Below, one piece after another: positions 36,630-46,745 of a stretch of DNA of 64,000 bases; position 1 is the first letter of the stretch, and the number at the start of each line of letters is the position of its first letter. The notes beneath the pieces are model-generated. The model was not told the origin of the DNA. It did no database searches and saw nothing but the letters and a program-made list of their open reading frames with translations. The DNA is taken from NCBI GenBank assembly GCA_011389735.1, contig JAABTS010000003.1, positions 18,509 to 82,508 on the forward strand, written 5' to 3'. A program made the translations under genes and the position numbers. The DNA is from Desulfobacteraceae bacterium. GTDB lineage: Bacteria; Desulfobacterota; Desulfobacteria; Desulfobacterales; JAABTS01.

Positions 36630-37583
36630 CTAAAACGGCAGGCTGAATAAAGCGCAAACTTTGTTTCCGGACGCTTCTCCGGAAAAAACGATTCCGTACC
36701 GACGTTCAATGGATTTTATCAGTTTCCGGGTTTTGTTCCGGTTATATGTGTTCGCCGCATTGATCGACCCGTAAACGGTTCCGCTGTAAAATCCCAGTTC
36801 GATTAGTGAAAACACGCCGCCCAGCGCCTCATGGCCCTCGTCGAACGACTCCCACGCCGCCAGTATCAAAGCTCCGTTCAATAAGAACGCCGTCAATGCG
36901 TCATTGTATCGATTGGTATATACATATCCAAGCCCCGGGATGACCGACGACAGGCCGCCTGCAACCCATCGGCGTTTGCCGTGCGCCGCATCGGCTTTCA
37001 AAAGTTCATCCGCCAGTGGATCGATTCGATAAGCCGCTCTTTTCCCGGGCGATATCCGGAGTGCTGCGTCATGGGCCGCTTTCCACAAGCCCGACTCGAT
37101 GTGAGTCCACATCAGTTTATATCGGGCCCTGTCCTTTACCGCCGGCTGAGGCGAAATCTCGATCAGTTTTTCCAGCATACCCACGCCGGCGTCTCTTGAT
37201 TCCAGCTTGATACGGCAGTCAACCATCATGAAATAGGCGTCTTCTTCAAGTTTGGACAATTCCGGGCCGGCGATGTTTTCCAGAACGGAACCGAAGGCTT
37301 GAAGCGCCTCATCATATTCTTTTATCCGAAACCGGCACAGCCCGATGTTGTAACGGGCCTCGAGAGCCTTTTCATGGCCGGAAAAATGGAATAAAAAACG
37401 GTTGAATTCGCTGATGGCGCGGTAATGATCTCCCTTTTCGAAATACCGCTTTGCAAATCGGAATTGGGATTCCGGAGTGATTTCAAGAGCCGGAACCGGA
37501 CGGCTGAAAACGACGGTAAGGGTTAGAATCGTCAGAACGAAAATCATGCATCCGACGCAATTCCTGTTCAACGGGAGTTTCAT
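36630..37583 (-). CDS. Secreted TPR protein, last gene of the type II secretion operon
   Basis: 317 residues, signal peptide (MIFVLTILTLTVVFSRPVPA), three or four TPR-like units (FRFAKRYFEKGDHYRAISEF, ARYNIGLCRFRIKEYDEALQ) and a C-terminal half with two hydrophobic stretches (GGLSSVIPGLGYVYTNRYND, ALTAFLLNGALILAAW) like the small glycine-rich segments of DUF5683-type proteins. It lies 9 bp after gspE and is therefore likely expressed with the secretion genes. A pilotin-like or assembly role is conceivable but not shown. Confidence 0.75.
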   Translation of the reverse strand: MKLPLNRNCVGCMIFVLTILTLTVVFSRPVPALEITPESQFRFAKRYFEKGDHYRAISEFNRFLFHFSGHEKALEARYNIGLCRFRIKEYDEALQAFGSVLENIAGPELSKLEEDAYFMMVDCRIKLESRDAGVGMLEKLIEISPQPAVKDRARYKLMWTHIESGLWKAAHDAALRISPGKRAAYRIDPLADELLKADAAHGKRRWVAGGLSSVIPGLGYVYTNRYNDALTAFLLNGALILAAWESFDEGHEALGGVFSLIELGFYSGTVYGSINAANTYNRNKTRKLIKSIERRYGIVFSGEASGNKVCALFSLPF

Positions 37584-37592
37584 ACACGCCCT

Positions 37593-39317
37593 TTATTTTT
37601 GAGTGACCCTGACCACTTCTTCGATGGTCGTTACGCCTTGAAGCACTTTTTGAACGCCGTCCTGCCGAAGCGTCGTCATTTTGGCTTCCTTCTTGATCCG
37701 GGCCGAGTCATAGGTTTTCAGAACCAGGCTCTTTAAATGCGGATCCATCACCAGTATTTCCATGATGACCACCCGTCCCCGATAGCCTGTGTTGAAACAA
37801 TTCGGACATCCGACGGGCCGGTAAACGGGATTGTTTTCAATCTGTTCGGGCTTTATTCCGACGCCTTCGAGCATGGCCGCGTCAGGCGTATAAGGTTCCC
37901 GGCATTCCTTACAGAGCACCCGAACGAGCCTTTGAGCCCCCAGGGCGATTACCGAGGAGCTGATCAAAAAAGGCTCCACCCCGATATCGACCAGCCGGGT
38001 GATAGCGCTGGCTGAATCATTGGTGTGGAGCGTCGAAAAGACCAGATGCCCCGTCAAAGCAGACTGAACTGCGATTTCAGCGGTTTCCAGATCTCTTATT
38101 TCACCGATCAGGATCACGTCCGGATCTTGCCGGACGATGGATCGAAGGCCCCGGGCGAACGTCAGGTCGATCTTTTGATTGACCTGAATCTGGCTGATTC
38201 CTCGAAGCTGGTATTCAATTGGATCTTCAATGGTGATAATATTGATGTCCGGCGTGTTGATCGAGGACAGAATGGCGTACAAGGTCGTTGTTTTACCGCT
38301 TCCCGTGGGGCCTGTGACCAGGATGATCCCGTTGGGCGAGGTGACGATATCTTTTACCAACGCCAGCTTTTCCGGGGAAAATCCAAGTTCCGTCAGTTGA
38401 AGCAGCGAGGTCGATTTGTTGAGAAGACGCAATACGACTCGTTCGCCGAAACTCGTTGGAAGCGTCGATATCCGGACGTCGATATCCTGATCACCGATTT
38501 TGACTTCAAGCCTGCCGTCCTGGGGAAGACGCTTTTCAGCGATATTCATTTTGGCCATGACCTTGATCCGGGACGTCAGGGCGGGTTGTATCCATTTGGG
38601 CGGTTTCAGAAGATCATACAGGATTCCGTCCACCCGGTACCGCACCTTGAAACTGTCCTGATAAGGTTCGATATGGATATCGCTGGCCCGGGCCTTGATG
38701 GACTGCGAAATAATGTGGTTTACCAGTTTGATGATCGGGGCGTCGCTGGTATCGTCCAGAAGGTCGGCGGTGTCTTCGATTTCGTTGATGATGGTGGCGC
38801 CGTCTTCCTCCATGTTCTGAACCAGTTGCTCAGCGGAATCCCGGTTTAAATCGTAGGAAATGTTGATTGCGGACAGTATCGAATCCTTGGTGGATAAGAC
38901 GATCTTGTATTCTCTGGAGTTAAGCATCCGGGTCAGATCGTCCAGCGGTTGAAAATCAGAAGGATCATTCACCGCGATGATATATTCCGATTGATTTGTT
39001 TCCGGTTCGTCGTTTTGAAGCCGGCCGTCGTTTTTGATAATCGCGAGCGGAACCATGCAGCATTTTTTCAAAAACTGGATCGGCACGTCCCGGGTAAGCG
39101 GGTTTTCAATACTTTCCAGCGGGAGCTTGGGCCAGAAGGGAATGTCGTAAAGCTTGCTGAAGGCTTCAAGTATCCGGGTCTCGGTGGTAACTTTTTTCCG
39201 GATCAGAATGTCGCTTAATTTTCCGCCTTTTTCCGCTTTGGTTATAACGGCTTCCTGCATATCTTCCTCGGATACGCCGTATTGCCGGATTAAATATTCT
39301 GAAAGTGTATTGCTCAT
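37593..39317 (-). CDS. gspE: Type II secretion ATPase GspE
   Basis: Cytoplasmic ATPase that drives pseudopilus assembly; about 574 residues. N1E-type domain (first ~140), then Walker A GPTGSGKTT, Asp box TIEDPIEYQL, Walker B LIGEIRDLETAE, His box TGHLVFSTLHTND, and the zinc site with two CxxC pairs (CKECREPY, GCPNCFNTGYRG). Start ATG 39317 lies 9 bp after the gspD stop; a GTG at 39329 overlapping that stop is an alternative. Last core gene in the operon. Confidence 0.95.
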   Translation of the reverse strand: MSNTLSEYLIRQYGVSEEDMQEAVITKAEKGGKLSDILIRKKVTTETRILEAFSKLYDIPFWPKLPLESIENPLTRDVPIQFLKKCCMVPLAIIKNDGRLQNDEPETNQSEYIIAVNDPSDFQPLDDLTRMLNSREYKIVLSTKDSILSAINISYDLNRDSAEQLVQNMEEDGATIINEIEDTADLLDDTSDAPIIKLVNHIISQSIKARASDIHIEPYQDSFKVRYRVDGILYDLLKPPKWIQPALTSRIKVMAKMNIAEKRLPQDGRLEVKIGDQDIDVRISTLPTSFGERVVLRLLNKSTSLLQLTELGFSPEKLALVKDIVTSPNGIILVTGPTGSGKTTTLYAILSSINTPDINIITIEDPIEYQLRGISQIQVNQKIDLTFARGLRSIVRQDPDVILIGEIRDLETAEIAVQSALTGHLVFSTLHTNDSASAITRLVDIGVEPFLISSSVIALGAQRLVRVLCKECREPYTPDAAMLEGVGIKPEQIENNPVYRPVGCPNCFNTGYRGRVVIMEILVMDPHLKSLVLKTYDSARIKKEAKMTTLRQDGVQKVLQGVTTIEEVVRVTQK

Positions 39318-39325
39318 GGATGATA

Positions 39326-41320
39326 TCACTCGGACTCGTTTTCAGGAGTGTAGATCGGTTTCGGGACAATCTTGCTTCCCGGCATATTTTCATATTCTTT
39401 ATACATTTTAACGCCCTCGGACTTGATTTGATCGATGTCGCCCTGCTTCTTTTCGTACAGTTCGGTCGCTTCGCCGGGATTTTCAACGACGTACGGAGTC
39501 AGGAAAACGAACAGATTGGTTTTTTCCTGATATTTGGACATGGATTTAAACAGCCATCCCAGCACCGGAACGCCTCCGAGACAGGGCACCCGGCTTTCCG
39601 AAAGGGAAATGCTGTCATCGATAAGGCCTCCGATTACCACGGTGTTTTTATCATCGACGATCACTGTGGTTTCCACGGTGCGTTTCAGTGTGGTCGGCGT
39701 GTTTTCCTCGACAGTGCTGGCCCCGGTCAGTTTGGTCACTTCCTGGGATATCTGCAATCGGATAAGGCGGTCCTTGCTTATCTGCGGCGTTATTTTCAGG
39801 GTGATCCCCACGTCCTTGTATTCATAGGTGTTATAGGATTCCACGGTTGATGAGCCGGACTTGGTCAAATAAGGAACGTTTCTTCCCACGTATATGGTCG
39901 CTTCCTCATTATCGGTGGTCAGCACCTGGGGCGTGGATAGAATGTGGACGTTTTCATCCTTTTGATAGGCCTGCACGATTGCGGCCAGATTCGGAAAGCT
40001 GACGCCGCCGAGTTCAAGGGCTTCACTGAAAATTCCGAGAGAATAGCCGTCCGGGAGCGTACCGATCGGCGGGGACATCAGCCCCTTAATATTGCTGTAT
40101 CCGGTAGATCCGCCGCCGCTGAAACCGCCGCCATAGGCGCCTTCGGTGCCGTCGTAACTTCCTTTTCCGAGCGCGATCCATTCGGCTCCGAGCATAAATC
40201 CCTTATCCACGTTCACTTCCATAATCAGGCATTCGATATATACCATGGATCTGGGAATATCCAGCTTTCTGATAATATCTTCCAGAACCGCGAAATCATC
40301 TTTTTCAGCCATGATAATCAGGCTGTTGGTGGCTTTGTCCGCCGTGATATTGACCTTTTCCGAAACTACGGGAGCTTCTTTCTTGCCTTTGGTTGCAGTC
40401 TGTCTTTGCTTGGTGGAAAGGGATTGGAGGGTCTTGGCGAGTTCTTCGGCCGTGGCGTTTTCAAGATAATAAACACGGATCTTTTCCTTTCCCCTGGGTA
40501 CTTCCCGGTCGAGAATGGCGAGCAGGTCTTTTATTCGAACGGTTTCATCTTCGCTCGCCAGGGAAATGACCGCGTTGATCCGCTCATCGGCTACAAACTT
40601 GGCCGTGCTGTCCGCCGCGCCTTTCCTTCTTGGCGCTCTGGTTTGAAAAATGGTCGTCAACAGCCGCACCATTTTGGTGGCGTCTCCGTTTTCCAGCGGA
40701 ATGACAGTGATTTCCCGACCTACGCCCGGCACATCGATTTCCATGAGAATTTTCAAAAGCCGTTGGATATTGGATTGCACATCGGTAAGAATCAATACAT
40801 TGGTCGGCTGATACGAAAGCAGTACGGAATTTTTCGATATGAGCGGAGTGAGCAACCGTTTGATTTCATCGGGATCGGCGTACCGTAACGGTATCAATTG
40901 GGTCACCACCTTATCATCGGGCGCCCGGGATTCTTCTTTGAGCAAGGTTTCGATACTCTTGGATCTTGCGTCGGTCGCGGGCACGATTTTGACAAACTCA
41001 CCCGATTGAACCGTCGTGAATCCATGAACCTCCAGTACAGATTCAAACACCTTATAGGCTTCTTCAACCGTGATTTTGGAAGGCGAAATAACGGACACCT
41101 TACCTTTTACCCGGTTGTCGACAATAAAATTGGTTTTGGTTATATCACTGATAAAATCGACTAACGCCCGGATGTCCACATCAGGCAGATTCATCGTTAT
41201 TTCCTGATCCGGAGCCAATGCGTCGGCCGCAACAGCTCCGGCCATACAGAAAAATGCAACGATCAGAATTCCCATAATCAACATTCGACTTTGTTTGACA
41301 ATATTCGCAATTACCGCCAT
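39326..41320 (-). CDS. gspD: Type II secretion secretin GspD
   Basis: Outer-membrane channel, 664 residues. Signal peptide, N0 domain (MNLPDVDIRALVDFISDIT), N1-N3 repeats, and the secretin domain (MVYIECLIMEVNVDKGFMLG, VHILSTPQVLTTDNEEATI, VGRNVPYLTKSGSSTVESY, NTVVIGGLIDDS). A glycine-rich stretch (YGGGFSGGGSTGYS) lies at the gate region. It is a close paralogue of the secretin at 61366, sharing the same domain order and many identical blocks. No lipobox. Confidence 0.96.
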   Translation of the reverse strand: MAVIANIVKQSRMLIMGILIVAFFCMAGAVAADALAPDQEITMNLPDVDIRALVDFISDITKTNFIVDNRVKGKVSVISPSKITVEEAYKVFESVLEVHGFTTVQSGEFVKIVPATDARSKSIETLLKEESRAPDDKVVTQLIPLRYADPDEIKRLLTPLISKNSVLLSYQPTNVLILTDVQSNIQRLLKILMEIDVPGVGREITVIPLENGDATKMVRLLTTIFQTRAPRRKGAADSTAKFVADERINAVISLASEDETVRIKDLLAILDREVPRGKEKIRVYYLENATAEELAKTLQSLSTKQRQTATKGKKEAPVVSEKVNITADKATNSLIIMAEKDDFAVLEDIIRKLDIPRSMVYIECLIMEVNVDKGFMLGAEWIALGKGSYDGTEGAYGGGFSGGGSTGYSNIKGLMSPPIGTLPDGYSLGIFSEALELGGVSFPNLAAIVQAYQKDENVHILSTPQVLTTDNEEATIYVGRNVPYLTKSGSSTVESYNTYEYKDVGITLKITPQISKDRLIRLQISQEVTKLTGASTVEENTPTTLKRTVETTVIVDDKNTVVIGGLIDDSISLSESRVPCLGGVPVLGWLFKSMSKYQEKTNLFVFLTPYVVENPGEATELYEKKQGDIDQIKSEGVKMYKEYENMPGSKIVPKPIYTPENESE

Positions 41321-41366
41321 GGTGTTTTCGATTGTAGCCTCCGCTTTAAGGTTTGATCATCCAATT

Positions 41367-42260
41367 TTATTCAATATTGTAGTCAAGGGTCCGTTCAAGT
41401 CCTCTGCGCTTGATCTTCAATTCCACGTTGGACGATGATTTGAGTCCTGTATAAAATTTCAAGGCGTCATCCACGGTTTGAATATTTTCCCCGTCAATGC
41501 CGAGGATGATATCTCCGCTTTGAAGTCCCAGTTTGGTGAATATGGAATTCGGCTTGATCCGGGTCACGGTGAGTCCGTTGGGCTTGCCGTTAAAGTAGTG
41601 GGGCCGGAAACGCGCCTGTTTCATAATAGTATTGATGTTGGAGGTGGCCTGGTCGATTTCCGATCTGGAAATGGAGATAGATTGGCTTCTAACTCCTCTT
41701 GATCCTTTATTTACGGAGGCGCGCCTGGGATCTATCGACGGCGTCGGCGGTCCGGAGGGCCTTCCGGCGATTCCGGGCTTTTCCATTTCCAAAACTTCGT
41801 CCACCCCATTGACGCTCAGAATAACTTCATTCCATAAAATTTGTTTTATTTTTGCATGTTCAATGGATTCGCCTTCCTTGAGGAGAATTTGTTTACGGGT
41901 TTTGGGATCTTCGATAATCGCCCGGGCATGGGCTTTATCGCCGGTGATGGCGCCCCGGAGTTTTAATTTGAGATCCGTCTTTTTTAACGGTTCCTCGATT
42001 GGTTCAGCATCTTTGATCGCTTTTTGGGCCGATATTTGAGCTTCGGTCGTAGTTTGAAACAAATTACGGTCCTCGATGGACCGGTAATGGTTATAGGGTT
42101 TGTGCTGCTCGCTTTCAATGGATACGGCCTTGATCTCAGTCATCCGGGGCAAAGGGCTTACATCCATTTGCGCTTCGATAAATCCGTAAAATACGTCAAC
42201 GGCGAAATAAACAACGCCGGTGATCATCAGAAGATTGATCAGTATAAATATTCGTTTCAT
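41367..42260 (-). CDS. gspC: Type II secretion protein GspC
   Basis: 297 residues: N-terminal membrane helix (IFILINLLMITGVVYFAVDV), homology region (NHYRSIEDRNLFQTT to DLKLKLRGAITGDKAHARAI) that binds GspD, and a C-terminal PDZ domain (TKLGLQSGDIILGIDGENIQ). Links the inner-membrane platform with the secretin and helps choose cargo. It precedes gspD by 46 bp. Confidence 0.93.
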   Translation of the reverse strand: MKRIFILINLLMITGVVYFAVDVFYGFIEAQMDVSPLPRMTEIKAVSIESEQHKPYNHYRSIEDRNLFQTTTEAQISAQKAIKDAEPIEEPLKKTDLKLKLRGAITGDKAHARAIIEDPKTRKQILLKEGESIEHAKIKQILWNEVILSVNGVDEVLEMEKPGIAGRPSGPPTPSIDPRRASVNKGSRGVRSQSISISRSEIDQATSNINTIMKQARFRPHYFNGKPNGLTVTRIKPNSIFTKLGLQSGDIILGIDGENIQTVDDALKFYTGLKSSSNVELKIKRRGLERTLDYNIE

Positions 42261-42378
42261 AGCGGATTACTCCTTTATCATAAAAAGCGATCCTTGAAAA
42301 ATGGTTATTATATTTTCCGCAGGTTGCCGGAATACCGGATTAACCGCTTTTTGACCTTTTTTCGCCGGTGTTTCGGCG

Positions 42379-43239
42379 CTAAATCCATCTGAAAGTATAA
42401 TTGTCGATTGTCCCCCCGATTATGAACTGGTAAGAAGAAGCCCCGGACCGATTCCTGAAAATCAACGTCAACAATGTTTTGCCCATTCCGTTGGCGAAGG
42501 CTTCGTGAGGCTTTATGCCGCCTTTCAGGTTCAGCCGGCTGTCGCCGATCGGATCCGCCAGGACAATCGTCCCTGAAATATCCCCGTTCACCTGCTCCCC
42601 TATGGCGGTACACTGCTTGATTTCGATCTTGCGGTTCTTCAAGGAAATATCCGCATCAATACTGGGAAACACAAGCGCCATTTTAATGATGGGAATCGCC
42701 AGGTCAATCGCAAGATCGCTGATTTTCAGATTGGCGTGGGCTGTTTCATCGACATTGTTCCGGGTATAGGCCACGTCCCCGTTCACCATACCGGTTACAT
42801 TTTCAGCCGGAAGGTTTTCCAGCGCCTGGATTCGCTCGATCATCAACCCGTTGATATCCGCCGTGACGTTGACGTCATCGGGTCTCAACGGAAAGGGGAA
42901 ATCCGCGATTCCGCCGATTGTTCCCTCCCAGATGGACGCATTGAAAGAAAACGATTTCCGCTCCTTGAACAGCGTGGTCAGTTTGGGAGCCACATCGAGT
43001 CTTTCGGCCTGAGCCACATACAGATCGCCGTAATATATATCCAGGGTTTTAAACGCAAGACCGGGCGGTAGGTCGGGAACGACCCGGTCCACTTTCAAAG
43101 TGATATTGGGGTCGGCCTCCGAAACACGATGGCCGGTATATCGAGAAACCGTGTCGGACGGAAACAGATAATACAGACATGCGCCCGTTGCAATAATCGT
43201 ATAAATGGCGTAAAGAATAATTTTAGTGAATTTATTCAT
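42379..43239 (-). CDS. gspN: Type II secretion protein GspN
   Basis: 286 residues, single N-terminal membrane helix (IILYAIYTIIATGACLYYLF) and a long beta-rich periplasmic part (LPPGLAFKTLDIYYGDLYVA, GDISGTIVLADPIGDSRLNL, GGIKPHEAFANG). This matches the GspN family, an optional component found with delta-type secretion systems. Located between gspM and gspC. The second half repeats the strand pattern of AsmA-like proteins. Confidence 0.85.
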   Translation of the reverse strand: MNKFTKIILYAIYTIIATGACLYYLFPSDTVSRYTGHRVSEADPNITLKVDRVVPDLPPGLAFKTLDIYYGDLYVAQAERLDVAPKLTTLFKERKSFSFNASIWEGTIGGIADFPFPLRPDDVNVTADINGLMIERIQALENLPAENVTGMVNGDVAYTRNNVDETAHANLKISDLAIDLAIPIIKMALVFPSIDADISLKNRKIEIKQCTAIGEQVNGDISGTIVLADPIGDSRLNLKGGIKPHEAFANGMGKTLLTLIFRNRSGASSYQFIIGGTIDNYTFRWI

Positions 43240-43329
43240 AAGGTTATATTCCGTTCCGAGTTTTCCGGCTTATATTCCGAGTCAACCGTTTTTTTGTTCC
43301 TTTCGATTTGTTACCGGCCAAAAGAAAAG

Positions 43330-43863
43330 CTATCTTGTATTCAATTCCCATGTCACCACCTGAAGCAGGACGTTGATATAAAGAGCCCCGGGCCGCTTTT
43401 TAGAAATGGACATTTTATTGATACTCACCATGTTGTCCGAAGTTTCAATCTTATACAAATAGGATGTCAACTGAGGCAGCGTAACGTTTTCAAGTTTCAA
43501 TTCGACCTGGGAAATCCGGTACCGGCTTTCATTTTGATCCGATTTGGTCGAAGGCTTCATATGGGCGATATTGTTCTTGATCCGGGTCTCTCCCGCCAGC
43601 CTTTCTAAAAATGAAAACAGGGTAAAATTCTTTGGCCGGCTGTTATAATAATTTTTCAGCCTCTCGGATCGTTGAATCAACGTCAAATATTCCGATTTCA
43701 ACAGCATCATATCCGAAAGGGTGGACACTTTTGTCTGAATTGTGTGGTCGAGGCGTTTCTTCTTGTCTATTTGCGGGTTGTAAAACAATTGCAAATATCC
43801 GACCGTGATGATGACCAGAAACATGAGCGTCACCATGTTTGCTTCCCGCCTGCTCAATTTCAT
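43330..43863 (-). CDS. gspM: Type II secretion protein GspM
   Basis: 177 residues: short cytoplasmic start (MKLSRREANMVTL), one membrane helix (FLVIITVGYLQLFY), coiled coil and a ferredoxin-like periplasmic domain (RISQVELKLENVTLPQLTSY). Partner of GspL in the assembly platform; it overlaps gspL by 4 bp. Sequence identity in this family is low, so the call rests on layout and position. Confidence 0.88.
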   Translation of the reverse strand: MKLSRREANMVTLMFLVIITVGYLQLFYNPQIDKKKRLDHTIQTKVSTLSDMMLLKSEYLTLIQRSERLKNYYNSRPKNFTLFSFLERLAGETRIKNNIAHMKPSTKSDQNESRYRISQVELKLENVTLPQLTSYLYKIETSDNMVSINKMSISKKRPGALYINVLLQVVTWELNTR

Positions 43864-45332
43864 TTGAACGTCACCTTTAACTTGAATTGGATTTTCGGGC
43901 CGGATCTTCCGGTGTTCATAATTTCCACCTTTTGAAACAGGGAAGAGGATTCGATCTTGCCCTGGATTTCATCGACCGAATTAAAAGTATCCGTATTCCC
44001 TGTAATCATGAAATGATCCGTATCGATCACCAGCCGCATCAATTCGACATCGAGATGTCCCCCTGTTTTACGGCTCATTTCGTCCAGTATATCAATCACC
44101 AGGATGGACTGGCGGTTCGCGTCGGGAAACAGCGTGGTTTCCTGTTTTTCCTCGATAGCCGCACGCATTCGAGCCAGAGGATCGTTTCCAAGTTCTTCGT
44201 TGGGAAACGTCGATTTAAAAACGGCCGCCATTTGCTGCTCTAAATTCGCGATCTTTTTTTCCCTGGAATAATTTTCCACCAGAATATTGATGGAATACAG
44301 AAGCACGATAAAGATCAGAGCAATGACGATTTTTACGAGCGCGTTTTTGTGTTCTTCCCATCGTCTCATCGGAGCGAACGGCCCTGTCCTGAAATTGGGG
44401 CACGCCACGCCTTCGGTTTCCATCAAGGCGCCGGCGAAAGCGTGTCCCGCTTCCGTCGCCGACGGATCGGCCTCGAACGACCGGCTCACTTTTTCAGCCG
44501 CGTCCTCAAGCATGTTGACGACACGAAAAGGAATTCCCAGCATTTTTTCCGATGCTTCAGAGGGATTTCCCGATTCCATGCAGAGGGTAACACCGGGACC
44601 CGCCCCGAAAATCACTTCGGGTTGTACATCGGACAAAGCTCCCTGGCCTTCGATGGACAAAAGCGTCCGGCGAACTTGGGTGAACAGATCCGTGTTCCTG
44701 TTTTCAGGCGTGTCATCCACCGTAAAAGATCGAACCAAACGGACTTCTTTGGATAGAATCAAAAAAAGGGTGCAATATTGAATATCGATATCCAGGAAAG
44801 CACAGGTTTCCGGCAGGTCGAAGAACTTACCAAGGCACAGCGCCATGGGAAAACCCCCGGCGGTAATAATTTCCGGCTCAATCCGGTGAGACGACAGCAA
44901 AGAAAGGATCTCCGCAATTTGTTCCCGTTCGGCCGCCACGGCGATAAATTCCGTGCCTTCATAGCCGTCCTGGTTCTTGATTTCGTGAAAATCAAAAACC
45001 AGTTCGTCAACAGAAAACGGCAATTCAGGCTCCAATTCAAAAGGCATGATCTGCCGGATCTTTTTTGCGCCTTTGAACGGAAGGCGCATATTTCTGTATG
45101 AAACCGAGGCCCCCGGTAGTGAAACGACGCACGATGCGCCGGCGAGGTTCATTCCGGAAAAAACCGTCGAAAAGGCCTGATCCATGTCTTTCCGTGATTC
45201 GGAGTCCGATAAAACCTCCGGAAGCGAAACGCGTTCCCAGGCTTCAAGACGATTGCCTCTGAGCCCCGTTTGCACGAGTACGGCGGTCAATGTGTTGTCA
45301 CGGATATCGATTCCGAGTACTTTTCTACTCAT
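43860..45332 (-). CDS. gspL: Type II secretion protein GspL
   Basis: 490 residues. The cytoplasmic part is an actin-like PilM/GspL fold (VLGIDIRDNTLTAVLVQTG, ASCVVSLPGASVSYRNMRLP, QIMPFELEPELPF), followed by one membrane helix (LVKIVIALIFIVLLYSINIL, ~residue 335) and a PilN-like periplasmic domain (SILVIDILDEMSRKTGGHL). It links GspE to GspM. The gap of about 280 bp before gspK is filled by two repeats. Confidence 0.92.
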   Translation of the reverse strand: MSRKVLGIDIRDNTLTAVLVQTGLRGNRLEAWERVSLPEVLSDSESRKDMDQAFSTVFSGMNLAGASCVVSLPGASVSYRNMRLPFKGAKKIRQIMPFELEPELPFSVDELVFDFHEIKNQDGYEGTEFIAVAAEREQIAEILSLLSSHRIEPEIITAGGFPMALCLGKFFDLPETCAFLDIDIQYCTLFLILSKEVRLVRSFTVDDTPENRNTDLFTQVRRTLLSIEGQGALSDVQPEVIFGAGPGVTLCMESGNPSEASEKMLGIPFRVVNMLEDAAEKVSRSFEADPSATEAGHAFAGALMETEGVACPNFRTGPFAPMRRWEEHKNALVKIVIALIFIVLLYSINILVENYSREKKIANLEQQMAAVFKSTFPNEELGNDPLARMRAAIEEKQETTLFPDANRQSILVIDILDEMSRKTGGHLDVELMRLVIDTDHFMITGNTDTFNSVDEIQGKIESSSLFQKVEIMNTGRSGPKIQFKLKVTFK

Positions 45333-45354
45333 TTATCTGGTCACCAACTGTTTG

Positions 45355-45462
45355 TATAACCTTCCGGAAATCAAATAGCACAGTATTATTATCCGCCCGA
45401 GATATACGAATGATTTGATCTCGAACCCGCTGTTTTGTGCAATCCAATTTCTAAAAAGCTAC
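45355..45462. repeat. Family-1 element (first of a tandem pair) inside the secretion operon
   Basis: Reverse orientation: TATAACCTTCCGGAAATC, CACAGTATTATTATCCGCCC, GATATACGAATGATTTGATC, TGTTTTGTGCAATCC, TAAAAAGCTA. It shares its final TA with the next copy. Confidence 0.8.
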
Positions 45463-45565
45463 AGGTTCTCAAAAATTAAATTTCACAATGCGGCGGTCCA
45501 AGGATAATACAATTCGTATATCCCGGGCCGGCAACGCAGTGAAATTAAATTCCCGGAAGACTATA
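45460..45565. repeat. Family-1 element (second of a tandem pair)
   Basis: Forward orientation: TACAGGTTCTCAAAAATTAA, TTTCACAATGCGGCGG, AATTCGTATATCCCGGGCC, GGCAACGCAGTGAAATTAAA, TTCCCGGAAGACTATA. The two copies meet at one TA, consistent with TA-targeted insertion. Confidence 0.85.
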
Positions 45566-45610
45566 TAATGTCATTAAAGCCCTGTGAATAAACGGCTCGC
45601 AGTCCATCGC

Positions 45611-46723
45611 CTAACCATTTTCCAGGCTCAGGATCCGGCATTCCCATTTACCGGACTTTTTGTTTTTTTCCCGCTGAACCACCGCCGTTGCAGCCATGGA
45701 CATATCATTCAATTTAGCCTCCGCATGAATCCGGAAAATATCGCTTGAAACGGTGATGAGATTCGGATCGATTTGCAAATCGCTCGGAATCCCCGGCGCA
45801 TTCTTGTACCAATTCGGATTGAGCAGGCTGTTCATGAAATTCCCTTCGGCGTCCTTTTCCTGACGGTAATCGTATATGGCCTGGGCGTATTCCGGATTTT
45901 CCGACGGCATGACGGCGATCAGAACCGGAAGATCCGCCGTGTTGATATTGATCTTTCCGGGAAACGTAAATCGGGTTTGCGGCCCTTTGATTCCAACCAT
46001 TCCATAAGTGGTAATGAATTCGGAAATCCCCGGCAGTTCATTGGTCCCGTAATACAGTTCAGGAATGACGCCCTTTACCATAAGAAGGTCGCTGATATGC
46101 GGCATAGGGCCGTTTCTACATTCATAGGGAGGATCTAGCCCCTTGTAATAATCCGATTCCGCCCCGCTTAGCCCGGTGATTGCGTCATCGTCTCCGAAAT
46201 CAAGCCAGTCTTTTACGCAATTGATGATCGCGGGAGCCTCCAGATCGTCGAAAGTATCGTCCTGAGAAATCAAAAGCCTTGAAAACCGATCCCACATAAT
46301 TTTCTGGGAATCGTTGAATTGCCGGCCTCCCGGATACTTGACCAGAGCGTTGACCTGAATTTTACCAAGCTCATCGAAAATTTCAAACGTCACCCTTCCT
46401 TTCGGAAATGTAATATCCTGAAGCACCTCACCGACTTTTTCAGGGTTTTTCCAGTCTTCCTGGATGGAATCGAGCCCCGACGGAGGGTCCTGCATTTTAT
46501 CTTTTACCAACATGGCCATAGCAGCATGGATTCCCGAATTCGAGATATTGGTCAATTGCAGCCTGTCCCGGGTGGCGGCCGTGGCCGTCACCATCGATCT
46601 TACATTACGGTTCAGCTCCAATGAAATGGTCAGCAAAATCGTAATGACGGCAAGGGTGATCAGCACCGCGACTCCGTCCTCTTGTTGCGCTTTTTTCCGT
46701 TTTTTTTCTTCTCGTTCCGTCAT
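45611..46723 (-). CDS. gspK: Type II secretion minor pseudopilin GspK
   Basis: 370 residues. Prepilin-type start with the K-type sequence (QEDGVAVLITLAVITILLTI) in which the +5 glutamate is absent, as usual for GspK, and the large alpha domain inserted in the pilin fold (APAIINCVKDWLDFGDDDAI). Tip of the pseudopilus with GspI and GspJ. Its gene is separated from gspJ by an inserted family-3 element. Confidence 0.93.
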   Translation of the reverse strand: MTEREEKKRKKAQQEDGVAVLITLAVITILLTISLELNRNVRSMVTATAATRDRLQLTNISNSGIHAAMAMLVKDKMQDPPSGLDSIQEDWKNPEKVGEVLQDITFPKGRVTFEIFDELGKIQVNALVKYPGGRQFNDSQKIMWDRFSRLLISQDDTFDDLEAPAIINCVKDWLDFGDDDAITGLSGAESDYYKGLDPPYECRNGPMPHISDLLMVKGVIPELYYGTNELPGISEFITTYGMVGIKGPQTRFTFPGKININTADLPVLIAVMPSENPEYAQAIYDYRQEKDAEGNFMNSLLNPNWYKNAPGIPSDLQIDPNLITVSSDIFRIHAEAKLNDMSMAATAVVQREKNKKSGKWECRILSLENG

Positions 46724-46745
46724 TGATATATGTATCTTAATTCTT